NCBI GenBank assembly: GCA_963765295.1
Contig: CAVXVO010000005.1
Location: 1,364,001 to 1,428,000 of the forward strand
DNA length: 64,000 bases
Direction: 5' to 3'
From: PALSA-612 sp963765295
Lineage (GTDB): Bacteria > Actinomycetota > Thermoleophilia > Gaiellales > Gaiellaceae
The notes beneath the pieces are model-generated. The model ran no database searches, was not told the DNA's origin, and was given only the letters and a program-made list of their open reading frames with translations. This document shows, piece after piece, positions 15,456-23,555 of the stretch (position 1 is its first letter; the number at the start of each line of letters is the position of its first letter). The translations under genes and the position numbers were made by a program.

Positions 15456-18202
15456 CCCGTCGCGGCGACCGCAGCCGGTTCTGCCGATTCCGGCGGTGCC
15501 GCCTTGCTCCGCACGAACCACTTCGCGAGCTCCCACACGCCGAGCAGGATGAGTGCCGAGAGCAGTGCCAGGCCCCACTGCTGCGCGGTCAGCTGCGTCG
15601 TGCCCAGGAGCCGGTTCATGAAGTCGGCCTGCGTGATCAGGAACGCGCCGACGATCTCTCCGCCCGCGATCATGTTCATGCGCCGGCTGTTGAAGGTGTC
15701 CATCGTGAACACCGACCCGGTCTCGCTCCGGCACTCGAACGCGGCAACCACGAGCATCAGCGTAAAGCCGACGAGTGCGATCGACTGGCCGAGCTCGGCG
15801 CTGCCGTAGTGATGCTTCCCGATCTCGATCAGGAGCAGGTTGGCGACGGCGACGAACCCGCCGCCGATGCCGCAGGTGAGCTTCACTCCGAGCGTCAGGA
15901 TCGAGTCCCCGCGCGGGCGCGGCCGGCGTGCCATCAGGCCGGGTGACTCCTGGTCGAAGCCGAGCGCGATGCCGAACGGGGCGTTGACGAGGAAGTTGAT
16001 CCAGAGGATCTGCGACGGCGTGAACGGCTGGCCGGCAAGGATGTTGAACAGCGTCGCCCCGAGGAAGGTGACCACGAATGCGATCAGCTCGAGCAGGACG
16101 AAGCGGATGTACTTGTTCAGGTTGTCGTAGAGCTTCCGCCCCTGCTCGACCGCGTAGACGATCGTGGCGAAGTTGTCGTCGGAGAGGATCATGCGGCCGG
16201 CGTTCTTGGCCACCTCGGTGCCGCTGCCCATGGCGATACCGATGTCGGCGGCCTTGATCGCCGGCGCGTCGTTGACGCCGTCGCCCGTCATCGCCACGAC
16301 ATCGCCCTTCTTCTTCAGCGTCTCGGCGAGCAGCACCTTGTGCTCCGGCGCAACGCGGCCGACCACGCCGATGTCGTCGATCCGGTAGAGGCGGTCGCGC
16401 TCGGAGAGGGCGGCGAAGTCGGCCCCGAGGATCGCCTCGCCCGGGATGCCGAGCTGCTTCGCGATCGCAGCGCCGGTGACGACGTCGTCACCCGTGACCA
16501 TGCGGACGCGGATGTGCGCCGCCTGCGCGTCGGCGACCGCCGCTTTCGACTCCTCGCGCGGAGGATCGACCATGGCGACGATGCTCGCCATCTCGACGTC
16601 CTCGACGTAGGCCAGCAGATCACCGTTCGGGTCGAACGACGCGGGGTCGAGGTCGCGATAGGCAGCGGCCATCACCCGCAAGCCCTCCTCCCCCATGCGG
16701 CCGACGTTCTCGTCGGCCCGCTTCTGGAGGTCGGCGTCCCAGGGGATGCCGGTGCCGTTGGAGAGCGCCGTCGACGCATGGCTCATCACGGCCGGCGCCG
16801 CTCCCTTGACGAAGCAGCGCACGACGTCCTTCCCGGACGCGTCCTTCGTCCGGCAGAAGGCGGCCATGAGCTTGTAGGTCGGGTCGAACGGCAGCGTCGC
16901 GAGGCGCGGCAACTGCTCGCGCGTCGCGTCGATGTCGAGCCCGGCCTTGTGCGCGAGCACGAGCAGCGCACCCTCGGTCGGGTCGCCGACCACCTTGCCG
17001 TCGACGAGCTTGGCGTCGTTCGCGACGACGTAGGGGAGGATCGCGGCGTCGATCGTGTTCGAGCTGCCGGCGGCGTGCTGCACCCGGCCGTCCAGGCTGT
17101 AGCCGCTACCGGAGACGGTGAACCGGTCGGTCGCGTCGAGCACCTCGACGACCGTCACCTGGTTCATCGTCAGCGTCCCCGTCTTGTCCGAGTTGATCGC
17201 CGACGTGAAGCCGAGCGTCTCCACGGAGGGGAGGTCCTTCACGATCGCCTTCTGCTTGGCGAGCTCGACGCTCCCGAGCGAGAGGACGACCTGCACGACC
17301 ATCGGCAGCGCCAGAGGAATCGCCGCGATCGCGAGCGCAACCGCCGTGTTGAAGAGGGTCGTCCAGGCCAGCCCGCGGCTGAGGCCGAGCGCGAACATGA
17401 TGATCATCGTCAGGCCGGCAGCAGCCACGATGTACAGCGTCAGGCTGTTCATCTGCTTCGTGAGCGGCGTCTCCTCGACCGTCGTCGCCGAGAGCATGTG
17501 GGCGATCTTTCCGACCTCGGTGTTGCTGCCCGTCCCCGTCACGATCACGACGCCGCTGCCGTGCGTGACCGGCGTGTGCATGAACGCCATGTTCGTCTGG
17601 TCACCCGAGCCGAGCTCGCCGCCCGTGAGCGTCTCGGCATCCTTCTGCGCCGGAACGCTCTCGCCGGTCAGCGCCGACTCGTCGATCTGCAACGAGGTCG
17701 CCGAGACGATCCGGCCGTCCGCCGGCACCTCGTCTCCGGCCGAGATCAGGACGACGTCGCCGACCACGAGCTGCTCGGCCGGGATCACAGCCTCGACGCC
17801 GTCGCGCCGCACCCGCGCCGTCGCCTCCATCATCGACTTCAGCGCGTTCATGGCGCTCTCGGCCTTGCCCGCCTGACGCAGCCCGACGACCGCGTTGAGG
17901 ACCGTGATCAGAGCGAGCACGACCGCAGTCGACCACTCCTTGATCGCCAGCGAGACGATCGACGCACCGACGAGGATGAGCTGCATGTACGCCCGGTACT
18001 CGTCCAGGAAGCGGCGCCAGCCCGGCTTCGGCTTCTCCGTCGGCAGGGCGTTCGGGCCGTCGCGGCCGAGCGCCTCGGCGGCCGCCGCCGCCGAGAGGCC
18101 CTGGTCGGGGTCGACACCCAGCTTGGCGGCGACGTCCTTCCCGTCGAGCGCGTACCAGCGCTCGACGACGGCGGCTGCTTCAGGCTCGGCGACGTCGCTC
18201 AC
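15452..18202 (-). CDS. Cation-transporting P-type ATPase
   Basis: 916 residues with the P-type order: N-terminal cytosolic segment, helices M1-M2 (about 72-112), actuator domain with TGES at 179-182, M3-M4 (about 253-310), phosphorylation motif DKTGTLT with Asp339, nucleotide-binding domain, VAMTGDGVNDAPAIKAADIG hinge, and six C-terminal helices. The M4 motif that is PEGLP in calcium pumps reads PLALP here, and the M6 region reads NFLVNAPFGIALG, so the usual acidic cation ligands are missing and the ion cannot be named. PPK2 overlaps the start by 4 bp. Confidence 0.92.
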   Translation of the reverse strand: MSDVAEPEAAAVVERWYALDGKDVAAKLGVDPDQGLSAAAAAEALGRDGPNALPTEKPKPGWRRFLDEYRAYMQLILVGASIVSLAIKEWSTAVVLALITVLNAVVGLRQAGKAESAMNALKSMMEATARVRRDGVEAVIPAEQLVVGDVVLISAGDEVPADGRIVSATSLQIDESALTGESVPAQKDAETLTGGELGSGDQTNMAFMHTPVTHGSGVVIVTGTGSNTEVGKIAHMLSATTVEETPLTKQMNSLTLYIVAAAGLTMIIMFALGLSRGLAWTTLFNTAVALAIAAIPLALPMVVQVVLSLGSVELAKQKAIVKDLPSVETLGFTSAINSDKTGTLTMNQVTVVEVLDATDRFTVSGSGYSLDGRVQHAAGSSNTIDAAILPYVVANDAKLVDGKVVGDPTEGALLVLAHKAGLDIDATREQLPRLATLPFDPTYKLMAAFCRTKDASGKDVVRCFVKGAAPAVMSHASTALSNGTGIPWDADLQKRADENVGRMGEEGLRVMAAAYRDLDPASFDPNGDLLAYVEDVEMASIVAMVDPPREESKAAVADAQAAHIRVRMVTGDDVVTGAAIAKQLGIPGEAILGADFAALSERDRLYRIDDIGVVGRVAPEHKVLLAETLKKKGDVVAMTGDGVNDAPAIKAADIGIAMGSGTEVAKNAGRMILSDDNFATIVYAVEQGRKLYDNLNKYIRFVLLELIAFVVTFLGATLFNILAGQPFTPSQILWINFLVNAPFGIALGFDQESPGLMARRPRPRGDSILTLGVKLTCGIGGGFVAVANLLLIEIGKHHYGSAELGQSIALVGFTLMLVVAAFECRSETGSVFTMDTFNSRRMNMIAGGEIVGAFLITQADFMNRLLGTTQLTAQQWGLALLSALILLGVWELAKWFVRSKAAPPESAEPAAVAATG

Positions 18203-19302
18203 GTCGACCCCTTTCCGTCGTCGGTGGCCGTCGCGACCGGCTCGGGCGCGGGCTCCGACTCCGGCTCCGGCTTCGGCTCGGTGGCCTGCTCAGCCTCGTG
18301 CTCGTGCTCGTGCTCGTGCTTGCCCTTGTGCTTGCCTTGCTTGGGCGCCGCGGGCTTCGCTTTGCGCTCCTGCTCCTCCTCGAACGGATCGGCCGCCGCG
18401 CCCTTCGGTGCCGATTCCACGAGCGCTTCCTTGACCTTGGCCAGGTCGGCGCGCGCCTCGTCGCTCACGACCGGATAGCGCGGATCGAGCTCGATCAGCG
18501 TGTGTGCGATCACTGCCCCGGCGGCGATGCGGGCGAACCACTTGTGGTCGGCCGGGATCACGTACCACGGCGCCCACTCGGTGCTCGTGTGCGAGAGCAT
18601 CTCCGAGAACGCCTGCTGGTAGTCGTCCCAGTACTCGCGCTCGGCGACGTCGTGCGAGGAGAACTTCCAGTTCTTCTCGGGGAGGTCGAGCCGCTTCAGG
18701 AACCGCGTCCGCTGCTGCTCCTTCGAGAGGTTGAGGAAGAGCTTGACGACCCGGAAGCCGTTGTCGACGAGGTAGCGCTCCCAGCCGTTGATCTCCTCGT
18801 AGCGGCGCGCCCAGATGTGCTTGCCCTTGGACTCGGCGGGAAGGCGCTGCCGGTCCAGGATCTCGGGGTGCACACGGACGACGAGCACCTCCTCGTAGTG
18901 CGAGCGGTTGAAGATGCCGATCTCGCCGCGGCGGGGCAAGCGCTTCGTGTAGCGCCAGAGGAAGTCGTGGTGGAGCTCCTCGTCGGAAGGCACCTTGAAG
19001 CTGTTGACGGACACGCCCTGCGGGTTCACCCCGCTCATGACGTGCCGGATCGTCCCGTCCTTGCCGCCGGCGTCGAGCGCCTGCAGGCAGACGAGCATGC
19101 CGTAGGTGTCCTGGGCGGCCAGACGGGCCTGGTACTCGGCGAGCATCCCCACGCCGCGCTCGAGCAGCTCGACGCCGTCCTTCTTGGTCAGGAAGTCGGC
19201 CTTGTACCCGGGGTCGAAGTCCTTGGCGAGCGTCACCTTGGAGCCGGGCGTGACCCGGAAGGCCTTGACGAACTCCGCGATTCGCTTCTCCTGGCTGGTC
19301 AC
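18199..19302 (-). CDS. Polyphosphate kinase 2 family protein with charged C-terminal tail
   Basis: 367 residues from GTG 19302, which has GGAAAGGAG upstream. Residues 1-280 carry the PPK2 fold: Walker A-like DAGGKDGTIRH, then RGEIGIFNRSHYEEVL (lid and catalytic base) and WERYLVDNGF, all characteristic of enzymes that use polyphosphate to phosphorylate nucleoside mono- or diphosphates. A further 85-residue tail is Lys/Glu/His/Pro-rich (KHKGKHEHEHEHEAEQ) and probably disordered; this is longer than the usual family. The stop overlaps the P-type ATPase start, so polyP-linked nucleotide supply and ion pumping may be coordinated (inference). Confidence 0.9.
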   Translation of the reverse strand: MTSQEKRIAEFVKAFRVTPGSKVTLAKDFDPGYKADFLTKKDGVELLERGVGMLAEYQARLAAQDTYGMLVCLQALDAGGKDGTIRHVMSGVNPQGVSVNSFKVPSDEELHHDFLWRYTKRLPRRGEIGIFNRSHYEEVLVVRVHPEILDRQRLPAESKGKHIWARRYEEINGWERYLVDNGFRVVKLFLNLSKEQQRTRFLKRLDLPEKNWKFSSHDVAEREYWDDYQQAFSEMLSHTSTEWAPWYVIPADHKWFARIAAGAVIAHTLIELDPRYPVVSDEARADLAKVKEALVESAPKGAAADPFEEEQERKAKPAAPKQGKHKGKHEHEHEHEAEQATEPKPEPESEPAPEPVATATDDGKGST

Positions 19303-19429
19303 CGAGAGCTCCTTTCCTGGCAGGCTGCAACGAGGCCCGCCCGTGTGAACGGACGGTGACAGATTGTTGGGCGCCCGCGCACCGTCGGCGTCATCCCGAT
19401 CGGACGAAGCCGGTCCCCGCCCGACGAGG

Positions 19430-20180
19430 TCACTCCGTCTTCCCGCCGCGCTCGCGCCGTTGCCCCATGCGCGCCACGAGCACCGCCACGACCGTGACGA
19501 GATAGAGCTGGCCGAACAGCGCCTCGAGCACTGCCAGCGTGTGGCCGAGGTTGCCCGCCGGCGTGTAGTCCCCGTAGCCGAGGGTCGCGAGCGTGACGTA
19601 GCTGAAGTACAGGCGCAGCGGCCTCGTCCCGTCGGTGCCCTGTGCGAAGAACGGCCCCGAGCCGACTGCGGCGACGACCCCGTACAAGAACAGGAAGATC
19701 ATCCCGAGCAGCACGTAGATGCAGATAGCGCCGATGATCGACTGAGCGTTCACCTGGGTCTGCTCGATCACGCTCAGGGCGATCACGACCACGATCCCCA
19801 GGGTCAGGAGCCCGGAGAGGATCCCGACGAAGGCGGTCAGCGCCGTTCCCTCCCAGACCAGGTTGAGCACGGCCGCCACGATCGCGAGAGAGGAACCCGC
19901 TGCTGAGCCACGAGTGAATGCCGGCGCGCCCGGACGTCCAGAGGGCCGCGACCAGTGTCACGCTCTGGATCAGGACCAGCACGCTCGCCGTCCACGCGGT
20001 GCTCGGAGCCGTGGCGGCAAACAGGAACGAGACGACGATCGACGCGAGGACGACGCCGTGGCTGTGGCTCGCGCGCCGGCGACGCAGAACGCCCCGCATG
20101 CCGGCGAGAGGCCGCTCCGCGCTCGGCTCCTCGTTCTGGTGGTGCGGCCCGGCCGCGTGCGATGAAGGTTCCGGCGTCAC
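19430..20180 (-). CDS. Potassium channel family protein, interrupted by a frameshift
   Basis: Read across a shift at about 19930-19945. The N-terminal part from GTG 20180 has two hydrophobic helices (residues 42-60 and 62-82). After the shift the frame starting ATVAAVLNL continues with helices, then the pore loop LATLGYGDYTPAG, whose TLGYGD is the K+ selectivity filter, and a final helix. Total about 250 residues, five or six helices, single pore domain; no RCK domain is present. Located upstream of ppk2 and the P-type ATPase on the same strand, so the three may form an ion-homeostasis group. Confidence 0.7.
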
Positions 20181-20220
20181 CCTGGACGGGAGTCTCGCGT
20201 ATGCGCCCTGCCGGCGTCGC

Positions 20221-20382
20221 TCAGTCGCCGTCGTAGATGATCCAGGCGGTGAGCGCGACCGGGATCGCGCAACCCGCCAGGATCAGGCCGATCATCCAGA
20301 AGCCGAGGCCCCAGAGGATCGCCCCGCCCACGAGGCCGGCCACCAGGATCCCGATGGCCCTCATCGTCCGTCCCAGCACCAT
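20221..20382 (-). CDS. Small two-helix membrane protein
   Basis: 53 residues from ATG 20382 (GAGAGG upstream), with an alternative internal ATG at 20364. Two hydrophobic stretches, about residues 8-23 and 26-46 (GLGFWMIGLILAGCAIPVAL), end in WIIYDGD. No family recognised. The start lies 30 bp from the divergent histidine kinase start. Confidence 0.5.
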   Translation of the reverse strand: MVLGRTMRAIGILVAGLVGGAILWGLGFWMIGLILAGCAIPVALTAWIIYDGD

Positions 20383-20411
20383 CGCCCTCTCATCCTGAGC
20401 CGTCCGCAGAG

Positions 20412-22328
20412 ATGCATCGTCACCCGGAACGGATGAAAGGCATTTATGCTGCCGCTTGTAGCACCTCGAACCTGAGCTCTCAGGGGCCCTCGAGAGGAAG
20501 GTCGTCAGGAGCCATTCGCTCCCTGTTCGCCGTGGATGACGAGCCTGTCACCCGCGGGACGCCGTTGCGTCCCGTTGTCGTCGGCGTGCTCCTCGCCGCC
20601 GGCGCGGCGGGGGGCGGCCTGACCGCCTGGGCAGCGACGACGAGTCCCATCCTCGTCACACCCGATGCTGACGCGGTCGTCAGAGGGTTCCTCGTGGTCC
20701 TCTACGCGGTCGCCGGTGTCTACGCCTGGCGGCGGCGTCCGTATGAATGGTTCGGGCCCGTGCTGGTGCTGCTCAGCGTCACGTACGCGCTGACGACGTT
20801 CAACGTCTCCGGAAACGCGACGCTGTACACGATCGGCCGGCTCTACACCGCGGCCTGGCTCGTCCTGCTCGTCGCGGCCTTCCTCTCCTTCCCCTCCGGG
20901 CGCCTCGGATCGCGCCTCGAGCGCCTCGCGGTCCGCGGCTATGCGCTCGGGACGGCCGTCCTGTGGACGCTGATCGCGCTGCTGGTGCACACGCTCCCCG
21001 CCGCCGGCGTGCTGACGGACTGCGGGAAACGGTGCCCGGAGAATGCGTTTCGCGTGGCGAGCGTCCCGTCATGGGTGGCGCGCGTGCCCGTGGTGGCCAT
21101 GGCGGCGCTCACGCTCGTCTTTCTGGCCGTGGCGATCTTCGTGCTCGTGCGCAAGGCGTGGTCGCCGGCGGGTGTCGAGCGGCGAACGGTGCGACCGGTG
21201 CTGATCGCGGCGACGGGCCTCGTCCTCAGCTATCTGGCGTTCAGCCTGCATCCTGGCGGCGACGCCTGGCGCGCGGCCAACCTCGTCGTCACCGGGACGG
21301 CGGGGATCGTCCTCCCGATCGCGTTCGTCCTCGGCCCCCTGCGCGGCGAGCTGTTCGTGTCCAGGTCGCTCTGGCGCGGGCTGTCCGCGCTCGACCACTC
21401 GACGCTGACGGTTCTGCAGGTGGAGGACGTCTGCCGCCGGGCGCTCGGCGACCCGTCGCTCAGGCTCGCGCTTGCCGCCCCGGGCGGCGGACAGCTCTGC
21501 GACGGCAACGGCGTGCCGCTCCGGATGCCGCTCGACGCCGAGTCGACGGCGATGACACGGATCGAGCGGGCCGGGGGGTCGTTCGCCGTGCTGCACGATC
21601 CGTCGCTCACGCAGGGGTACCGCCAGGTCGTCGAGCGGGTCGGCAATCTCGCGTTCACGCTGATCGAGTACGCGCGCGTCTTCCGGGACGTCGTGCTCTC
21701 GAGGCGGCGGATCGTCGAGAGCGACGGTGAGGAGCGGGGACGGCTGGAGCGCGATCTCCACGACGGTGCCCAGCAGCGATTGCTGACGATCCAGATGAAG
21801 CTCGCCGAGCTCTCACGGAGCGTGGACGGCACCGATCTCGCCGCGCCGATCGGCTCTCTCTCCGACGACGCGGCCGCCGCGGTCGCCGAGCTGCGCCGTG
21901 TCGCGAACGGCATCTACCCGCCGCTCCTCCTGGAACGCGGCGTCGCCGATGCCCTGCGCGAGACACCGAAGCCGCCGTCGATGTCGGTCCGGATCGTCGA
22001 CAACGGCGTCGGCCGGCTGCCGGCGTCGTTCGAGCGGGCGATCTACTTCTCGGCCTCGGAGGCGATCCAGAACGCGACCAAGCACTCCGGCGCGACCGCC
22101 GTCCTGGTGACGCTCGAGCCGGTCGGCGACACCGTCGAGGTGACGGTCGAGGACGACGGTGTGGGGTTCGACCCGCTCCTCGTCGAGCCCGGGGCGGGCC
22201 TGACCGGCATGCGCGACCGCATCGGCTCGCTCGGCGGCGACGTCGAGGTCACGTCCGCGCCCGGCGCCGGCACCGTCCTGCGCTACCTCGTGCCCCGGCA
22301 GACCGAGGTCGGAGCGGCCGTCCGATGA
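20412..22328 (+). CDS. NarL-type sensor histidine kinase, multi-pass membrane
   Basis: 638 residues from ATG 20412; an in-frame GTG at 20532 (MDDEPVTRG) is a plausible shorter start because the first 40 residues look unstructured. Seven or so N-terminal helices from about residue 55 to 310 form an integral membrane sensor, a GAF-like linker follows, then HisKA_3 with ERDLHDGAQQRLL, in which His450 is the phosphoacceptor, and a compact HATPase with EAIQNATKHSGA and GVGFDP, GAGLTGMRDRI. Overlaps the response regulator gene by 4 bp. Stimulus unknown. Confidence 0.9.
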   Translation: MHRHPERMKGIYAAACSTSNLSSQGPSRGRSSGAIRSLFAVDDEPVTRGTPLRPVVVGVLLAAGAAGGGLTAWAATTSPILVTPDADAVVRGFLVVLYAVAGVYAWRRRPYEWFGPVLVLLSVTYALTTFNVSGNATLYTIGRLYTAAWLVLLVAAFLSFPSGRLGSRLERLAVRGYALGTAVLWTLIALLVHTLPAAGVLTDCGKRCPENAFRVASVPSWVARVPVVAMAALTLVFLAVAIFVLVRKAWSPAGVERRTVRPVLIAATGLVLSYLAFSLHPGGDAWRAANLVVTGTAGIVLPIAFVLGPLRGELFVSRSLWRGLSALDHSTLTVLQVEDVCRRALGDPSLRLALAAPGGGQLCDGNGVPLRMPLDAESTAMTRIERAGGSFAVLHDPSLTQGYRQVVERVGNLAFTLIEYARVFRDVVLSRRRIVESDGEERGRLERDLHDGAQQRLLTIQMKLAELSRSVDGTDLAAPIGSLSDDAAAAVAELRRVANGIYPPLLLERGVADALRETPKPPSMSVRIVDNGVGRLPASFERAIYFSASEAIQNATKHSGATAVLVTLEPVGDTVEVTVEDDGVGFDPLLVEPGAGLTGMRDRIGSLGGDVEVTSAPGAGTVLRYLVPRQTEVGAAVR

Positions 22329-22987
22329 CGATCAGGGTCGTCCTCGGCGAGGACAACTTCCTCGTCCGCGAAGGCATCGAGCGAATCCTCTCGTCCGATC
22401 CGGAGCTCGAGGTGGTCGCGAGCTGCGGCGACCTCGACGAGCTGCGGGCCGCGGTCGACCGCCTGAAGCCCGACGTCGTCCTCACCGACGTCCGGATGCC
22501 CCCGACGGAGACCGACGAGGCGATCAGGCTCGCGAGCGAGCTGAGACAGAGCCATCCGGACGTCGGCCTCGTCGTGCTCAGCCAGCACGCGAGCTCGGTC
22601 TACGCGGGCGCGCTCTTCTCCGACGGCGCAGCCGGCCGTGGCTACCTGCTCAAGGACAGGGTCGCGGACGGCGCCGAGCTCGTCCGCATCCTCCGCGAGG
22701 TCGCAGCGGGAGGCACCCACCTCGACCCGGCGGTGTTCGACGTCGTGTACGCGGGCTGGGAGCGCGCGGAGAGCGGCCACCTGAACCGGCTGACGCCGCG
22801 CGAGAACGAGGTGCTGGCGCTCGTCGCCACCGGTGACACGAACGCGGTCATCGCCGAGAAGCTCGGGATCAGCAAGCGTGCCGTCGAGCGGCATGTCAAC
22901 TCGATCTTCGACAAGCTGGAACTGCGCGACGCCGAGCACATCAGCCGCCGCGTGATGGCAACGCTCGAGTACCTGCGCAACCGCTGA
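22325..22987 (+). CDS. NarL/LuxR-family response regulator
   Basis: 220 residues. Receiver domain with acidic residues in LGEDNFLVREG, phospho-acceptor Asp55 in VVLTDVRMPPTETDE, Lys in LLKDR. C-terminal HTH from about 150: LTPRENEVLALVATGDTNAVIAEKL then ISKRAVERHVNSIFDKL. The RMPPTETDEA motif is common in actinobacterial NarL regulators. Partner of the overlapping kinase. Upstream of a strong bidirectional terminator. Confidence 0.93.
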   Translation: MTIRVVLGEDNFLVREGIERILSSDPELEVVASCGDLDELRAAVDRLKPDVVLTDVRMPPTETDEAIRLASELRQSHPDVGLVVLSQHASSVYAGALFSDGAAGRGYLLKDRVADGAELVRILREVAAGGTHLDPAVFDVVYAGWERAESGHLNRLTPRENEVLALVATGDTNAVIAEKLGISKRAVERHVNSIFDKLELRDAEHISRRVMATLEYLRNR

Positions 22988-22991
22988 CGGC

Positions 22992-23023
22992 GGCTCGCCG
23001 CCGCTCGAGCGCGGCGGCGAGCC
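22992..23023. terminator. Bidirectional terminator hairpin
   Basis: Perfect 13-bp stem, arms GGCTCGCCGCCGC and GCGGCGGCGAGCC, with a 6-nt loop. Lies between the stops of the convergent NarL regulator and PLDc_N-like genes. Confidence 0.8.
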
Positions 23024-23041
23024 TGCCGGGTACGGTCGCCG

Positions 23042-23275
23042 CTAGACGACCTTCATGTCCACGCTGGGGCGGGCGATCATGTAGACGAGCACGCCGATCA
23101 GCGGGACGAAGATGACGAAGACCGTCCACCCCGCCTTCGCCAATCCGGAATGGTCTGTCCGCCGGAAGTTGTCGGCGAGCACCAGGATCAGCAGGTAGAT
23201 GAAGATGACCCAGGCGAAGAAGACGAGCATCGACAACATGATGTTCAGGAACGGATAGTCAGCAAGAACTGCCAT
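23042..23275 (-). CDS. Two-helix PLDc_N-like membrane protein
   Basis: 77 residues from ATG 23275, AGGAGG upstream. Two helices, about 12-34 and 50-68, separated by NFRRTDHSGLAKAGW, then GVLVYMIARPSVDMKVV. The pattern of two helices with a WxxF-x-F-x-PxxGxxxYxIxRP ending is the phospholipase D nuclease N-terminal-like domain of short actinobacterial membrane proteins. No catalytic domain is fused, so it is unlikely to be a nuclease. Role unknown. Confidence 0.8.
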   Translation of the reverse strand: MAVLADYPFLNIMLSMLVFFAWVIFIYLLILVLADNFRRTDHSGLAKAGWTVFVIFVPLIGVLVYMIARPSVDMKVV

Positions 23276-23555
23276 AGCGCCGAAACCTCCTGCGGAGATC
23301 GGACTTGACGGGAACGCGCTCACCATGCCGCGAAACCGGCGGTCTTGCGTCATCCGATCGGGATGAGCCCGCCGCGTCGCCCGGCATACGGCGCAGGCTC
23401 GTGGTGCTGGCCGAACCCCGGCTGCGTGAAACCCGCAAATCGGTGTGGTAGCGCCCGACATCCAGATCGGGTGATGCGCTGACGCCGGGAGGACGCGCGG
23501 TTGTGAGTAATGACATGCACCGAGCCGAGAACGGCCCGGCGCGAAAGGACGCTCG

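Noticed and set aside
16340..18478. 712-codon plus-strand frame
   Set aside because: Lies opposite the P-type ATPase; composition is a complement shadow.
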